This document shows positions 60,873 through 64,000 of a stretch of DNA of 64,000 nt, piece by piece; within the stretch, counting starts at the first letter, position 1, and the number at the start of each line of letters is the position of its first letter. The position numbers and the translations under genes were made by a program. The stretch covers positions 15,585,376 to 15,649,375 of the forward strand of contig OW285194.1 in the NCBI GenBank assembly GCA_935421135.1. The letters run 5' to 3'. The notes under the pieces were generated by a model. That model worked only from the letters and a program-made list of their open reading frames with translations, did no database searches and was not told the origin of the DNA. The DNA comes from Bugulina stolonifera (Eukaryota > Bryozoa > Gymnolaemata > Cheilostomatida > Bugulidae).

Positions 60873-63449
60873 TTATGTAATTGGAGTCGCTTTGTCTAAT
60901 ATTAGACAATCATACCAGCACTCTGTGGTGCTGGTGACTGAAAGGACCAACATGCTGGTCTTTGCATAGCGTTGGCCAGAACACTCAGCTTCTATTGTAC
61001 CAGAGCCTTTACTGTTTTAGTTGTGCTATCTCTAGTCTAGTCAGTTCGACTGTGTCAGGGTTAGATAACTTCCACACATAATTTTTTAGTTTGTAGAATT
61101 TTAGAGTGCTAGCTTCAAACACATCAATTCATATTTTCTGTGATATTGGTTACATTTACATGTTCATTAGATGTAAATGATTATACATGCTTATTATACA
61201 TATAATTTTATTATGATTGCCATGGGAACTGCTTTATAATCAACAAATTTCTATATGTGTATAAAAATGTTGTACTTCCAGTGTATTTCATTCTGTTTTG
61301 CAATACACTGACAATTTCATGGTGTCTACATCAAATGTGTTATTAATTATTAGATACTATATAAACCAACATAACTGTGACAGTGAGTACAGAGTGAGTA
61401 CAGTGAGCATTTGAAGCCATAAGTCAAGTCTCTAGTGTTAAATGTGTCAACTCAGCCAGTATCAGATGAACTAGGTAAATTATCTACTGTATTTCCCGCT
61501 GTAAAATAACCTATAACTAGAGACCAACGATGATATTTCTAAGTCTCAAGTCAAGTACTTGTATTATGACTTTACCATGACAGTATAGCATGGGAACTCA
61601 TGCTATTGATTATAATTAAGAAGTTGTCCTCTCTCAACTTTTTTCTTCGAGAGAGAACAACTTCTAATTATAATCATTCATGTAGCATAGTCATATGAAT
61701 TGCTTAGAATTACCAAGAGTTGTGTTACCAATAGGAAGTAGAGACAAGAAGGGCACCATGAGGCTATCGATCACAATTTGAAGTTATCCACTCTCAATTT
61801 CTGTTCTATATCTGCTCCTCGTACTATTAGTAGTATACTCTCATGAATCAGTGTGCAATGAGAGACAAGTAGCCGGAGGAGCAGAATTTGAGAGAGGGCA
61901 ATTTCCAGTTACGATCAACAGCATTTGCCTGCCCATGGAAGCAAACCCTAGAGGGCAGTAACCTCAGTGGTAGCTTAGTTGACATGAGAGTACAATAAAC
62001 ATTGTACATGTATATAAATAATACAGTGTATGGTCAAGTAGTATTGATCAACTGACATGAGGTTGTTAGTGAATGTTTGATCAGTCATTGATATCAGCTA
62101 GTACTTATTTATTCAACATGTTCCAGTAAAAGGCTCTCCTATCAATACTATGTACAGGTATGTGAGTTTGGACTGATATACAAGCAGGTAAAAGTAACAC
62201 CATTATTGTCAGGTAGCATTAGCTCCACTTTATACACACTAAGGTTGGTTGTTGGTGTACCACAACCTTCCCTGTGACAGTACAACTACTTTGCTAAGTG
62301 GTAAAGGGGCTAATACACAGAAGAATATAACAGTTCTGGAGCTTGACAGTTAGAGGTATGTCATATACATGTACATAACACAGGTCACAGCTGTGAGCTA
62401 ATGATGTGTGAACATGCTGCAGGGAATAGCAGAGCACACGTGTATTATAGTTCCATTGCAATGGTAGAGATATACATTATATACACGTACATACTTTATA
62501 ATATTATCATACACTACATGAATGCTGTATAGTTGATACAACTTTCCTGTAAAGTATTTTTATGCCTTCTCAACGTTGTCTCTAAAAGCTGATATTGTGG
62601 ATGTAAAGATATCGGTAGGTTTGTAACCTGATATACAAAAACAGATACCATACAAACTGGTCTTATATACACATGTATGGTAGTATAAGCTATAAATATA
62701 GTTTGTGTTTTGTGTACTTACATGTACCTACCTGATAGTTGGAATTCCTCTGCTAAATAAGCTCATACCTCCTGTAACTCTCCTACTGTATATAACCAAA
62801 TAGAGGCTAGAAGTCCATTTTCAGTCCAGCATGTTCACAATACCCTTTCAGAGGAAATACCTCGAATATAGAGGAGTTACTGTTTTGTTATCACCTTAAT
62901 TTTTAACAGTGTGTTAAATAAATAGGCTCTAATAACCCCCTGGTCTGCCAATCAAAACAAATGTTTTATTCTCCATAAACAATTGATTAAACTTCAAATA
63001 GCAAAAGCCGATTAGAATTTGCTCAAGTTAGAACTTTGGCAATTTAATACAATAAATTATTGATTTGATTAGGTATATCAGTGAAGGTAGATTCAGACTG
63101 ATCGTTACTATCAATTACAGCGGTGTGTCCAGTCTGGCAGCTAAAATATTGTCATAAGTGACAACTGAACAGCAGGTAGGTAGCTACTAATAGTAAGTGG
63201 GTGACCACTAATAGCAGATGGGTGACAACTGACAGTAGGTCGGTGACAACAGACAGCAGATGGGTGGCAGCTAATAACTGGTAGATGAGAATTGACAGCA
63301 GATGGGTGACAACTGACAGTAGGTGGTAACTAACCAGGTAGATTAATAACTACTATAACTAATTTTACTCTAGCAGAAATAATCTGAAGGTAAACAACTC
63401 AACTGGCGTGGAGAAAGGATCCTTACTGAAGTAGAGTCAAAGGGCCAAC
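60873..63449. other. Intergenic with hairpins and a short tandem repeat
   Basis: No gene seen. It holds two related hairpins (about 61606-61673 and 61770-61918) and a loose repeat at 63170-63330 (gggtgacaactgacagtagg). The last part should hold the promoter of the gene at 63450. Confidence 0.5.
61606..61673. repeat. Hairpin built on gaagttgtcctctctc
   Basis: Left arm gattataattaagaagttgt and right arm acaacttctaattataatc pair almost perfectly around a short loop. A looser version of the same design is at about 61770-61918. Confidence 0.8.
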
Positions 63450-63913
63450 ATGTCTTCTGCAACTATAAGGTCATCTGTAAGACCAAAGAGTAGCAAACAG
63501 CCATGGGGAACAATTCTAAAACCAAGCTTTGGACTAGGATACCAGAAGATGACCCATTATGAGGTGGAGCAGAGTGTGAACAGACTGTATGTGATGAAGA
63601 AGTACAGAGAGAGGGAGTACCAGCGGCACCAGGGGAGACCACTCACATCTGCTCAGATAGAGGGCATGGTAAGGTCTACATGCATCCATATATAGCTGGT
63701 ATATACAACATCAGCCAATGAGAATACAATCACCAAACACAACACTCCATATTTTAGTAGTGATATGTAGAAGTTGCCCTCTCCTTGTTACAGGTCTTGA
63801 GGCTAACAGAACAAGGTGGAGAGAAAGCTCCAGATACCAACAGAACTCAGCAAAATTCAATTTATAGAGAAATGGGTCCAGTTAACTCTTATGCATGGAA
63901 GGGGTATAACTAA
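63450..63913 (+). CDS. Small two-exon protein, unknown family
   Basis: Exons 63450-63668 and 63794-63910 plus the stop TAA at 63911-63913 join in frame to 112 residues across a clean GT-AG intron (donor gtaagg, acceptor gttacag). The protein is basic and hydrophilic, without a signal peptide or membrane segment. It begins MSSATIRSSVRPKSSKQPWG and then GLGYQKMTHYEVEQSVNRL, followed by a helix rich in Lys/Arg/Glu (KKYREREYQRHQGRPLTSAQ) and a second similar helix start IEGMVLRLTEQ. The two repeats of a Met-Thr/Leu-Thr then EV/IEGMV pattern could form a small helical bundle, as in some ciliary or sperm microtubule proteins, but I do not recognise it. The gene lies close to the window edge and could have further 5' UTR exons. 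Confidence 0.7.
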
Positions 63914-64000
63914 ATGAATTCTACCAGCCAATCACAATAGAGATATTATTTATAGCAGTATGTAATCAGTCGAAATAGACAACAACATGCAGTCATTTGC

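Overview
The window is nuclear DNA from an animal. It is AT-rich, all recognised genes are split into many short exons with GT-AG introns, and every identifiable protein is a conserved eukaryotic or metazoan family. Compact genes, short introns and a secreted Kunitz plus antistasin-like protein would fit a sponge or another early-branching or marine invertebrate. I cannot name the species from sequence alone.

Layout, left to right: a satellite-like edge; the 3' part of a ZDHHC12-like palmitoyltransferase gene (+, 330-2853); GPATCH4-like G-patch protein (-, 6067-3615); a decayed LINE reverse transcriptase fragment (-, about 7960-7259) and AT-rich DNA; alpha-glucosidase II catalytic subunit GANAB (+, 11243-20866, 22 exons); protein farnesyltransferase beta subunit FNTB (-, 25435-21321, 10 exons, tail-to-tail with GANAB); a terminal-inverted-repeat element (26853-27713); mitochondrial ribosomal protein MRPL28 (+, 28099-33070) with a hAT-like element in one intron; a secreted cysteine-rich Kunitz/antistasin-like protein (-, 40566-36522); an 8-kb accessory stretch (40.6-48.6 kb) with duplicated exon-like fragments, a large palindrome and a 35-bp minisatellite; splicing factor PRPF39 (-, 57266-48614, 16 exons); a hairpin element; NMNAT (+, 58867-60647); and a small two-exon gene of unknown family (+, 63450-63913).

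For GANAB, FNTB, MRPL28, PRPF39, NMNAT, GPATCH4, the Kunitz gene and the unknown gene, the exon chains I built join in frame and end at a stop, which supports the models. The genes are mostly unrelated housekeeping functions: ER glycoprotein trimming, protein lipidation (ZDHHC12 and FNTB), mitochondrial translation, U1-linked splicing and NAD synthesis. There is no operon-like logic.

The most striking feature is at the DNA level. Many introns are built from tandem repeats whose unit starts or ends exactly at an exon boundary and carries copies of the real splice donor or acceptor, often with some exon bases. I count about ten cases in GPATCH4, GANAB and PRPF39, including one GANAB intron with about 20 copies of its own 3' splice site. 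This suggests a recurrent process of splice-site-anchored tandem duplication that lengthens introns and creates decoy splice sites.
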